This document shows, piece by piece, positions 57,384-64,000 of a stretch of DNA of 64,000 bases. Both the position numbers and the translations under genes were made by a program. Position 1 is the stretch's first letter. Each line of letters begins with the position of its first letter. Source of the DNA: Pseudomonas sp. UMAB-08 (lineage in GTDB: Bacteria; Pseudomonadota; Gammaproteobacteria; Pseudomonadales; Pseudomonadaceae). The notes beneath the pieces were generated by a model. That model ran no database searches and was not told the DNA's origin. It saw nothing but the letters and a program-made list of their open reading frames with translations. The stretch is from NCBI RefSeq assembly GCF_900095225.1, contig NZ_LT607415.1:461195-525194 (forward strand), in the 5' to 3' direction.

Positions 57384-58604
57384 TTACTTACCCTGCCAGC
57401 GTTTCAGCACCAGGGTGGCATTGGTGCCACCGAAGCCAAAGCTGTTGCTCATGACCTGATCGACCTTTGCGTTCTCACGGGTCTTGAGCAGGATCGGCAT
57501 ATCGGCCACAACCGGGTCGAGCTCTTCGATGTTGGCAGAGCCAGCGATGAAGTTGCCTTCCATCATCAGCATGCAATAGATCGCTTCGTGAACGCCGGCA
57601 GCGCCCAGAGAGTGACCCGACAAGCTTTTGGTCGAACTGATGGCAGGAGCATCTGTGCCGAAGACTTCACGTACACCTTCCATCTCTTTCGCGTCGCCGA
57701 CCGGAGTCGAAGTCCCGTGAGTGTTGATGTAGTCGATAGGGCCTTCAACAGTGGACAGCGCCATTTGCATGCAGCGAATAGCGCCTTCGCCGCTTGGGGC
57801 GACCATGTCGTAGCCATCTGACGTTGCGCCGTAGCCTACGATTTCTGCGTAGATTTTTGCGCCACGAGCCAGAGCATGCTCCAGCTCTTCAACCACGACC
57901 ATGCCACCGCCACCGGCAATGACGAAACCGTCACGTTTGGCATCGTAAGCGCGGGAGGCTTTCTCCGGCGTTTCGTTGTACTGGCTGGACAGAGCGCCCA
58001 TCGCGTCGAACAGGAACGACTGGCTCCAGTGCTCCTCTTCACCGCCACCGGCGAAGACTACGTCCTGTTTACCCATCTGGATCTGTTCCATTGCGTTACC
58101 GATGCAGTGAGCACTGGTGGCGCAGGCAGACGCGATGGAGTAGTTCAGACCCTTGATTTTGAACGGGGTGGCCAAACAGGCGGAGACGGTGCTGCTCATG
58201 GTCCGCGTGACGCGGTATGGGCCAACGCGCTTGACGCCTTTTTCGCGAAGGATGTCCAACGCTTCCATCTGGTTAAGCGTCGACGCGCCGCCGCTGCCAG
58301 CGATCAGGCCTGTGCGCGGGTTGGACACCTGGTCTTCGGACAGTCCGGAGTCGACGATAGCGTCCTTCATGGCCAGGTAAGCGTAAGCCGCTGCATGGCC
58401 GACGAAGCGATAGATCTTGCGATCGATCAGCTCTTCGAGGTTGAGGTCAATGGAGCCGGAAACCTGGCTACGCAGACCCATTTCGGCATATTCCGGATTG
58501 AAACGGATGCCAGGGCGGCTTGCACGCAGGTTAGCGGAAACGGTGTCTTTGTCATTGCCCAAGCAGGAAACAATGCCCAGACCAGTGATAACGACGCGGC
58601 GCAT
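57384..58604 (-). CDS. fabB: beta-ketoacyl-ACP synthase I
   Basis: A 406-residue condensing enzyme essential for elongating cis-unsaturated fatty acids. Cys161 in [12 protein letters not shown] is the acyl-bound nucleophile and the two histidines are in [11 protein letters not shown] and [10 protein letters not shown]. The frame is open to 58685, but ATG 58604 ([16 protein letters not shown]) is the family start with AAGGG upstream. fabA precedes it by ten bases, as in all Pseudomonas fabAB operons. Confidence 0.98.
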   Translation of the reverse strand: MRRVVITGLGIVSCLGNDKDTVSANLRASRPGIRFNPEYAEMGLRSQVSGSIDLNLEELIDRKIYRFVGHAAAYAYLAMKDAIVDSGLSEDQVSNPRTGLIAGSGGASTLNQMEALDILREKGVKRVGPYRVTRTMSSTVSACLATPFKIKGLNYSIASACATSAHCIGNAMEQIQMGKQDVVFAGGGEEEHWSQSFLFDAMGALSSQYNETPEKASRAYDAKRDGFVIAGGGGMVVVEELEHALARGAKIYAEIVGYGATSDGYDMVAPSGEGAIRCMQMALSTVEGPIDYINTHGTSTPVGDAKEMEGVREVFGTDAPAISSTKSLSGHSLGAAGVHEAIYCMLMMEGNFIAGSANIEELDPVVADMPILLKTRENAKVDQVMSNSFGFGGTNATLVLKRWQGK

Positions 58605-58614
58605 GCGGATACCC

Positions 58615-59130
58615 TTAGAAATTTTCAGTGGAAGTGAACAGGCCGACCCGAAGGCCTTCGGCGCTGTAGATTTCGCGACCATCAACGCTCACGGTGCCGT
58701 CGGCGATTGCCAGGACCAGTTTGCCTTTCATGGTGCGTTTGATATGGATGTTGTAGGTGATTTTTTTTGCGGTCGGAAGAACCTGACCGTAAAATTTCAC
58801 TTCGCCCGACCCCAAAGCACGGCCACGGCCAGGATTCCCCTGCCAGCCGAGATAGAAGCCGACGAGTTGCCACATGGCATCAAGGCCCAGGCAGCCTGGC
58901 ATCACCGGGTCACCTTCGAAGTGACAGGCGAAGAACCACAGGTCCGGATTGATATCCAGCTCGGCGACCAATTCACCTTTACCGTACTTGCCACCCTCGG
59001 CGCTGATATGGGTGATGCGATCCACCATCAGCATGTTCGGGGCGGGCAGTTGCGCGTTACCTGGGCCGAACAGCTCACCGCGACTGCAGCGCAGCAGGTC
59101 TTCCCGGGTATAGGCGTTTTGTTGGGTCAT
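58615..59130 (-). CDS. fabA: 3-hydroxydecanoyl-ACP dehydratase/isomerase
   Basis: A 171-residue hotdog enzyme that dehydrates 3-hydroxydecanoyl-ACP and isomerises trans-2 to cis-3-decenoyl-ACP, the branch point for unsaturated fatty acids. Catalytic His70 in [13 protein letters not shown] and Asp84 in LGLDAMWQ are present. Length matches E. coli FabA. First gene of fabAB; an inverted repeat upstream (59263–59278) is a candidate operator. Confidence 0.98.
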   Translation of the reverse strand: MTQQNAYTREDLLRCSRGELFGPGNAQLPAPNMLMVDRITHISAEGGKYGKGELVAELDINPDLWFFACHFEGDPVMPGCLGLDAMWQLVGFYLGWQGNPGRGRALGSGEVKFYGQVLPTAKKITYNIHIKRTMKGKLVLAIADGTVSVDGREIYSAEGLRVGLFTSTENF

Positions 59131-59262
59131 GCGAGCTCCTCAATAATCCTGTGCGGCAGGGTAAGGCAAATTTTCCTGTCCGGCTGACGCGCCAGGTCTC
59201 TGCCGTCAGCCTACTCATAGACTATTGCGTTGTAGTGAAAGTCACAGCACAAGGGAAATGAA

Positions 59263-59278
59263 AGTACACTTGTGCACT
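59263..59278. promoter_or_regulatory. inverted repeat upstream of fabA
   Basis: AGTACACTTGTGCACT is an inverted repeat AGTRCAC-TT-GTGYACT with one mismatch, 133 bases before the fabA start. In P. aeruginosa fabAB is reported to be under the TetR-type regulator DesT, which recognises such palindromes. Whether this sequence is a DesT site is an inference. Confidence 0.4.
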
Positions 59279-59335
59279 GGAATTATTATCCAAGCAGCGT
59301 TTGCGAGCTGATTTGGTCACTAAGACTGCCGTAAT

Positions 59336-61267
59336 TTAGCATTTATCGCCAGTCGCAGATGCTTGAAAGGGCAGCCAACGCTGAAGAACTTGCTGTAAAT
59401 CAGTACGTTTGAAGGGTTTTGCCAGGTAATCGCTCATTCCGGCCTGCAAGCAGGCCTCCCGATCACCGTGCAATGCGTTGGCAGTCAGGGCGATGATGGG
59501 TACCTGAATGCAGTTTGTCAGTTGACGAATCTGCCGCGTCGCTTCGTAGCCGTCGATCACTGGCAGGCGACAGTCCATGAGAATCGCCGCGAAATCTCCA
59601 GTCTGAGCCGCGCTCACAGCCTGTGCCCCATCGCTGACCACGCTGATCTGGAAGCCCAGACTGCGCAGCATCGCCTCGACCACGGTCTGATTGACCGGGT
59701 TGTCCTCAACCAGCAACACATGCTGATTTTTGCCGTTGCTGTTACCCGCGAGGAAGGTCGGTACCTGTTCAGGGGCTTTTTCCCTGTGCAGCGCCAGCGG
59801 AATTTCAAGGGTGAAGATTGATCCGATGCCTTCTTCGCTCCGGGCCCGAAGTGTTCCGCCCATGCGCTCGGCCAGGGTTCTGGCGATAGGCAAGCCTAGC
59901 CCGGTACCGCCATACCGCCGGGAAATCGAGCTGTCCGCCTGTTCAAAGGCATTGAACATCAGTTCCAGTCGCTCGGCAGAGATACCGATGCCGCTGTCGC
60001 ACACCGTGCAGGTGAACCAGACCGATTCCTGATCCAGAGGCTGCCACCGGGTCTCGATCTGTACGCTGCCCAGGTCAGTAAATTTCAACGCGTTGCCGAT
60101 CAGATTGACCAGAATTTGCCGAATACGGGTCGGATCACCTTCGACCTCGAGGGACTCCAGTCCCGGAGGGGTTTTCAGCTCCAGGGAGATGCCGCGTTGT
60201 TGGGCGTTATGGTGGAAAGCCTGGGCCGAGGTGCTGATCAATTCAGCCAGATTGAACGGTATATGCTCCAGCGCCAGTGCTTCGCGCTCAATACGCGAGA
60301 AGTCGAGGATATCGTTGATCACACGCAGCAAGTGCTCGGTTGATTCGGTCGCCAACGCAGCATATTCAGCCTGCTCATCGGTCATTTTGGTGGTTTCCAT
60401 CAACTGCAGCATCCCCAATACACCGTTCATGGGGGTGCGCAGTTCGTGGCTCATCATGGCCAAGAAGTTGGATTTGGCACTGTTGGCCCGTTCGGCTTCT
60501 TCGCGGGTCTGAATCAGTTGGTCAATGGTCTGTTGCTGTTCGCGGCTGGCGTGTTCCAGTCCGTAGGCGAGGTTGTTGATGTGTCGCGCCAGGTCACCCA
60601 GTTCGCCGTCGTCGGTCACCGGTAATGGCCTGTTGTAGTCACCTTGCTGGATCGCCTTGACCGCTTCGCCCATGTCGCTGATCGGTTGCGACAGGCTTAG
60701 CGCCAGACGACGGGCGAGGACATAGGTAAAAAGCAGGGCGAACAGCGCGAGAACCCCGGCTTTGAGCAGGATTTCCTGTTGGCGCTGACTGAATGCATCG
60801 TTGGACATGCCGACGATCACCCGCCCCAGGTAATCCTCATTCGGCGAGCTGGCCTGGGGGGCAGGGGCTTGCAGGAGGTCATTCCCCAACGGGATGTTCT
60901 GTGACCGGATAGGTGCCTGGAAGATCTCCACCTGAGCGGATCGTGTGTCGTTTTCGTTCGGTTGCTCGACGTACATCAGCACGTTGTTGGCGTTGTCCTG
61001 CACCTCCAGAAAGCGCACGTGGGGCGTGGCCAGCGTGGCGCGCATCAGGCCTTCGAGAACGTCATCGTTGCCCACGATCACGCCATATTCCGACGCTGGA
61101 GCCAACTGATTGGCGATCAATTGACCGGTATGAGTCAACTCTTGACGCAAGTCCTGAATCCGCACGAAGGTGAAGAAACTGATCAGCAATAAGGTCAGTA
61201 GCAGCGCCGGCCCCAGACTGATGATTTGGGTGCGGGTGTTGATGCCCCAGTTCAGGCGGAAAGTCAT
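59336..61267 (-). CDS. hybrid sensor histidine kinase/response regulator (PA1611-like)
   Basis: A 643-residue membrane kinase. Two membrane helices near residues 17–37 and 168–188 flank a periplasmic sensor domain. A HAMP segment follows at about 190–245, then the kinase core with phospho-acceptor His274 in SHELRTPMNG and HATPase motifs NALKF, DSGIGI, GGTGLGL. The receiver domain at about 515–630 has acceptor Asp565 in MDCRLPVIDG. ATG 61267 has GGAGAA before it; the longer frame to 61345 is rejected. Location next to fabAB matches P. aeruginosa PA1611, which is known to bind RetS and to feed the HptB branch of the Gac/Rsm network. Confidence 0.92.
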   Translation of the reverse strand: MTFRLNWGINTRTQIISLGPALLLTLLLISFFTFVRIQDLRQELTHTGQLIANQLAPASEYGVIVGNDDVLEGLMRATLATPHVRFLEVQDNANNVLMYVEQPNENDTRSAQVEIFQAPIRSQNIPLGNDLLQAPAPQASSPNEDYLGRVIVGMSNDAFSQRQQEILLKAGVLALFALLFTYVLARRLALSLSQPISDMGEAVKAIQQGDYNRPLPVTDDGELGDLARHINNLAYGLEHASREQQQTIDQLIQTREEAERANSAKSNFLAMMSHELRTPMNGVLGMLQLMETTKMTDEQAEYAALATESTEHLLRVINDILDFSRIEREALALEHIPFNLAELISTSAQAFHHNAQQRGISLELKTPPGLESLEVEGDPTRIRQILVNLIGNALKFTDLGSVQIETRWQPLDQESVWFTCTVCDSGIGISAERLELMFNAFEQADSSISRRYGGTGLGLPIARTLAERMGGTLRARSEEGIGSIFTLEIPLALHREKAPEQVPTFLAGNSNGKNQHVLLVEDNPVNQTVVEAMLRSLGFQISVVSDGAQAVSAAQTGDFAAILMDCRLPVIDGYEATRQIRQLTNCIQVPIIALTANALHGDREACLQAGMSDYLAKPFKRTDLQQVLQRWLPFQASATGDKC

Positions 61268-61511
61268 CGGACGCTTTCTCCTGCCGCCCGCGGTGGATCG
61301 CTCCCCTGCAGGCACGTGAACTGCGCGCACAGTTTTATGATCCATTGGTCATAAACACTGCTTATCCTTGACTGACAGGTCATCGCGAAACGCCATCAAA
61401 AGGGGGAGTCGGGCATGGTAACCGACGCTGCGGTAATTTCCATTGAACTTGTGGGGTATTGGTCGGCCTGAATTGAATCTCTTCAAGGCTGGTCGCGCAG
61501 GCTCTGCCCCG

Positions 61512-61517
61512 TATAAT
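61512..61517 (+). promoter_or_regulatory. candidate -10 box of gpsA
   Basis: A perfect TATAAT lies 41 bases before the gpsA start. No convincing -35 hexamer is visible at 16–18 bases upstream (CTGGTC is the best), so confidence is limited. Confidence 0.4.
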
Positions 61518-61557
61518 GCTGCCATCGCCAGATGTGATGGCTCTAAGTGGATTGGTT

Positions 61558-62580
61558 ATGACTCAACAGCAACCTATTGCGGTTCTTGGAGGCGGCAGCT
61601 TCGGTACTGCTGTGGCGAATCTGCTGGCAGAGAACGGTTATCCGGTCAGGCAGTGGATGCGCGACCCGGCTCAGGCCGAGGCGATCCGTGTCAACCGCGA
61701 GAACCCACGGTACCTCAAAGGCATCAAGGTTCACCCTGCGGTTGAACCGGTCACGGACTTGCTGACCACGCTGAACGGCAGCGAGTTGATTTTTGTTGCC
61801 TTGCCCTCTAGCGCCTTGCGTTCTGTGCTGGCGCCTCATGCGGACCTGTTGACCGGCAAGATGTTGGTGAGCCTGACCAAAGGCATTGAGGCGCACACCT
61901 TCAAGCTGATGAGCGAAATCCTCGAAGAAATCGCCCCGAATGCGCGCATCGGTGTGTTGTCCGGACCGAATCTGGCCCGAGAAATCGCCGAGCACGCGTT
62001 GACCGCCACAGTGGTGGCCAGCGCGGATGAAGACCTCTGCCAGCAGGTGCAGGCCGCGCTGCACGGTCGGACGTTTCGCGTGTATGCCAGTGCCGATCGG
62101 TTTGGTGTCGAACTGGGCGGCGCGTTGAAGAATGTGTACGCGATTATCGCGGGCATGGCGGTCGCGTTGGGCATGGGCGAAAACACCAAGAGCATGCTGA
62201 TCACCCGTGCCCTGGCGGAGATGACCCGGTTTGCCGTGAGCCAGGGCGCTAATCCAATGACCTTTCTCGGCCTGGCCGGGGTTGGCGATTTGATTGTCAC
62301 CTGCTCATCGCCCAAGAGCCGTAACTATCAAGTGGGTTTCGCCCTCGGTCAGGGTTTGAGTCTTGAAGAGGCTGTCACCCGCTTGGGCGAAGTGGCGGAA
62401 GGGGTTAACACCCTGAAGGTGCTCAAGGCCAAATCGGATGAGTTGCAGGTGTATATGCCGCTGGTTGCGGGCTTGCATGCGATTCTTTTCGAAGGACGTA
62501 CGCTCAATCAAGTCATCGAAGTATTGATGCGTGCCGAGCCGAAAACCGATGTCGACTTTATTTCCACCAGTGGTTTTTAA
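61558..62580 (+). CDS. gpsA: glycerol-3-phosphate dehydrogenase [NAD(P)+]
   Basis: A 340-residue enzyme that reduces dihydroxyacetone phosphate to sn-glycerol 3-phosphate for phospholipid synthesis. The NAD motif [17 protein letters not shown] (residues 8–24), the KGIEAHT stretch, GPNLAREI and the catalytic-lysine region [17 protein letters not shown] are present. ATG 61558 gives the family N-terminus; the open frame from 61516 is rejected. Its product supports the same membrane-lipid route as fabAB nearby. Confidence 0.97.
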   Translation: MTQQQPIAVLGGGSFGTAVANLLAENGYPVRQWMRDPAQAEAIRVNRENPRYLKGIKVHPAVEPVTDLLTTLNGSELIFVALPSSALRSVLAPHADLLTGKMLVSLTKGIEAHTFKLMSEILEEIAPNARIGVLSGPNLAREIAEHALTATVVASADEDLCQQVQAALHGRTFRVYASADRFGVELGGALKNVYAIIAGMAVALGMGENTKSMLITRALAEMTRFAVSQGANPMTFLGLAGVGDLIVTCSSPKSRNYQVGFALGQGLSLEEAVTRLGEVAEGVNTLKVLKAKSDELQVYMPLVAGLHAILFEGRTLNQVIEVLMRAEPKTDVDFISTSGF

Positions 62581-62615
62581 CGGAACCACTGTTTAACTGA
62601 AGCCCTTAGAGATAG

Positions 62616-62969
62616 GTGAAGGTCTTGAACGAATCGAAACTCAAACAGAATGAGTCGGTCCTGCTGCGCATTCTATGGATGCTGCTGTTTGTATTGATCT
62701 GGCAACTGGCAGAAGTCGTCCTCGGGTGTGTGGTACTGGTGCAGGTCGGCTACCGCCTGATCTACGGCGCTCCGAGTGGCAGCTTGATGAATTTTGGCGA
62801 CAGCGTGAGTCAGTACTTGGCGCAGATCGGCCGTTTCGGCACGTTCCACAGCGACCAGAAGCCCTGGCCTTTCACCGATTGGCCTATGCCACGGGCGCCT
62901 GAAGGCGAGGCGCCGCATAGCGTTGCCCCTGCGCCGCATCCCGTTCGAGATGAGGAGCCAAAACTGTGA
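62616..62969 (+). CDS. DUF4389 membrane protein
   Basis: A 117-residue protein with a hydrophobic region near residues 16–48 that can form one or two helices (LLRILWMLLFVLIWQLAEVV) and a proline-rich cytoplasmic or periplasmic tail. The RLIYGAPSGSLMNFGDSVSQYL segment is typical of DUF4389. GTG 62616 is used; TTG 62625 is an alternative start. The next gene overlaps it by four bases. In P. aeruginosa the equivalent position between gpsA and sixA also carries such a gene. No function is known. Confidence 0.78.
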   Translation: MKVLNESKLKQNESVLLRILWMLLFVLIWQLAEVVLGCVVLVQVGYRLIYGAPSGSLMNFGDSVSQYLAQIGRFGTFHSDQKPWPFTDWPMPRAPEGEAPHSVAPAPHPVRDEEPKL

Positions 62970-63421
62970 AGTTGTGGATTTTGCGCCATGGTGAAGCTCA
63001 CTCTCAGGCGCGCAACGATGCCGAGCGCGAGCTGACCGCTCACGGTCGCGAAGAAGTGCTGAAAAGTGCAGCGCACCTGTTGGGCAAGCCGCTGAACCGG
63101 ATCATCGCCAGCCCCTATGTACGTGCACAGCAGACGGCCGAACTGGTCCATCAAGTCCTCGGGTTCAACGAGCCGATCATGACCGTTCCCTGGTTGACTC
63201 CGGACAGCGACCCGCAAAAGGTCCTGAGCGAACTGGATCTGTACTCGACGGACGATGTGCTCCTGGTCAGCCATCAACCGCTGGTGGGAGCACTGGTGGG
63301 GTTGCTTGTCGACGGTCATTATCGGCAGGCCCAACCCATGGGCACTGCCAGCCTGGCTGAGCTCGAAGGGGATTTCCCGCTGGCGGGTCTTATGGAGCTG
63401 TGCAGCATTCGGCATCCTTGA
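62966..63421 (+). CDS. sixA: phosphohistidine phosphatase SixA
   Basis: A 151-residue histidine-phosphatase family protein. The RHG motif with catalytic His8 is in MKLWILRHGEAHS, and the second histidine is in LLVSHQPLVGAL near residue 94. SixA removes phosphate from histidine residues of phosphotransfer proteins, in E. coli ArcB and the nitrogen PTS. The GTG start at 62966 has GAGGAG upstream and overlaps the DUF4389 stop. A neighbouring hybrid kinase suggests possible relevance but no direct link is shown. Confidence 0.9.
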   Translation: MKLWILRHGEAHSQARNDAERELTAHGREEVLKSAAHLLGKPLNRIIASPYVRAQQTAELVHQVLGFNEPIMTVPWLTPDSDPQKVLSELDLYSTDDVLLVSHQPLVGALVGLLVDGHYRQAQPMGTASLAELEGDFPLAGLMELCSIRHP

Positions 63422-63500
63422 TCCGGCCGCACAGGCACCGATTGTTTGACCGGGCTGATCTCGACACGTGACAGCCCCGCACTTGATTTTGAAATTACTC

Positions 63501-63516
63501 CCAAGCAAGTGCTTGG
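63501..63516. promoter_or_regulatory. inverted repeat upstream of the acyl-CoA synthetase gene
   Basis: CCAAGCA-AG-TGCTTGG is a perfect 7-base inverted repeat with a two-base centre, 44 bases before the start codon. It could be an operator. Confidence 0.4.
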
Positions 63517-63559
63517 TCAGCTACGCTTCCGGGAAATAAAAAACCCAGGAGCAAGTCGC

Positions 63560-64000
63560 ATGTCTGGCGCTATTCGTTTGCCTCTCGACGTATTCTATGA
63601 ACGCGAAGCCCGTCATCCGAACAAGCGCTATATGGTCCAGCCATTGGCAGGCGGCCACGTGCAGACGTTGAGCTGGTCTGATGTCGGTGACCAGGCCCGT
63701 CGCGCTGCACACTGGCTGCGCCGACGCGAATTGCCCCAAGGCAGCCATATTGCGATCATTTCCAAGAACTGCGCCCACTGGATCATTGCCGACCTGGCGA
63801 TCTGGATGGCCGGCCATGTCTCGGTGCCGTTGTATCCCAATCTGACATCTGAATCCGTTGCTCAAGTGCTGGAGCATTCCGAAGCGGCGCTGGTGTTTAT
63901 CGGCAAGCTCGATGATTGGTCGGGCATGGCTGGCGGCGTCAGGCCCGGCTTACCCACCGTCGCCTTGCCTATTTGCCCGACTGCCGACTTCGATTTCAAC
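63560..64000 (+). CDS. AMP-binding acyl-CoA synthetase, 5' part
   Basis: The first 147 codons of a gene that continues past the window end. The N-terminus SGAIRLPLDVFYEREARHPN, then SWSDVGDQARRAAHWL, SHIAIISKNCAHWIIADLAIWMAGHVSVPLYPN match long-chain acyl-CoA synthetases and related ANL-superfamily enzymes. The AMP-binding P-loop lies beyond the end. AGGAG precedes ATG 63560 by nine bases. P. aeruginosa has an AMP-binding enzyme (PA1617) near gpsA, so orthology is likely. Confidence 0.85.
   Translation, partial: MSGAIRLPLDVFYEREARHPNKRYMVQPLAGGHVQTLSWSDVGDQARRAAHWLRRRELPQGSHIAIISKNCAHWIIADLAIWMAGHVSVPLYPNLTSESVAQVLEHSEAALVFIGKLDDWSGMAGGVRPGLPTVALPICPTADFDFN

Overview
The window is a continuous stretch of ordinary chromosome from a Pseudomonas, most likely of the P. 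fluorescens/P. putida group. Four things support this. The gene order matches conserved Pseudomonas blocks: tRNA-Ala/tRNA-Glu followed by a TetR gene, LysR–leuCD–leuB–asd, gltA divergent from sdhCDAB–sucAB–lpd–sucCD, and fabB–fabA next to a hybrid kinase and gpsA. The protein families are typical of the genus. The intergenic REP sequence TGTAGGAGCGGGCTTGCCCG is characteristic of this group. Coding density is high, with GC-rich third positions that create very long antisense shadow frames. I see no prophage, integrase, plasmid, CRISPR or secretion-system genes. The only mobile-looking DNA is small repeats: REP elements and one MITE-like element.

Layout. 1–3.5 kb: two tRNA genes, a TetR regulator with an alpha/beta hydrolase and a hotdog thioesterase, and dusC. 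3.5–6.4 kb: a soluble multi-PAS GGDEF–EAL protein. 6.5–12.8 kb: LysR regulator, leuC, leuD, a methyltransferase, leuB and asd (leucine and aspartate-family biosynthesis). 12.9–14.1 kb: membrane acyltransferase. 14.5–19.5 kb: a complete D-galactonate (De Ley–Doudoroff) operon dgoK-dgoA-dgoD-dgoT ending in an IclR regulator. 19.5–21.7 kb: a YahK-like alcohol dehydrogenase divergent from an AraC regulator. 21.7–25.6 kb: MITE-like repeat, then ETF-ubiquinone oxidoreductase divergent from etfBA. 25.8–31.3 kb: envelope proteins (solute-binding protein, DUF4398 lipoprotein, OmpA-like lipoprotein, Pro/Ala-rich lipoprotein, START-domain protein), a MocR regulator and a small cysteine-cluster protein.

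31.4–44.5 kb is the TCA-cycle core: citrate synthase on one strand, and on the other succinate dehydrogenase, 2-oxoglutarate dehydrogenase and succinyl-CoA synthetase. Good sigma-70 promoters are visible for both directions. 44.8–50.8 kb: brnQ, DUF599 and MAPEG membrane proteins, a small lipoprotein, two PaaI-type thioesterases and htpG with a sigma-32-like promoter. 50.9–53.1 kb: dienelactone hydrolase, pirin and OsmC proteins. 53.1–57.2 kb: a periplasmic binding protein gene overlapping a membrane GGDEF–EAL gene, probably one signalling unit. 57.4–61.3 kb: fabB, fabA and a hybrid histidine kinase. 61.6–64 kb: gpsA, DUF4389, sixA and the start of an acyl-CoA synthetase.

Most of the window is well-understood metabolism. 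The best candidates for something under-described are regulatory: the binding-protein/GGDEF–EAL pair, an IclR-controlled galactonate operon with a palindrome inside its promoter, AraC and MocR direct repeats spaced two helical turns, a PsrA-like site between ETF-QO and etfBA, strong hairpins in the sucCD leader and after brnQ, and the MITE-like element. Start sites were chosen by hand from visible ribosome-binding sites where several were possible.
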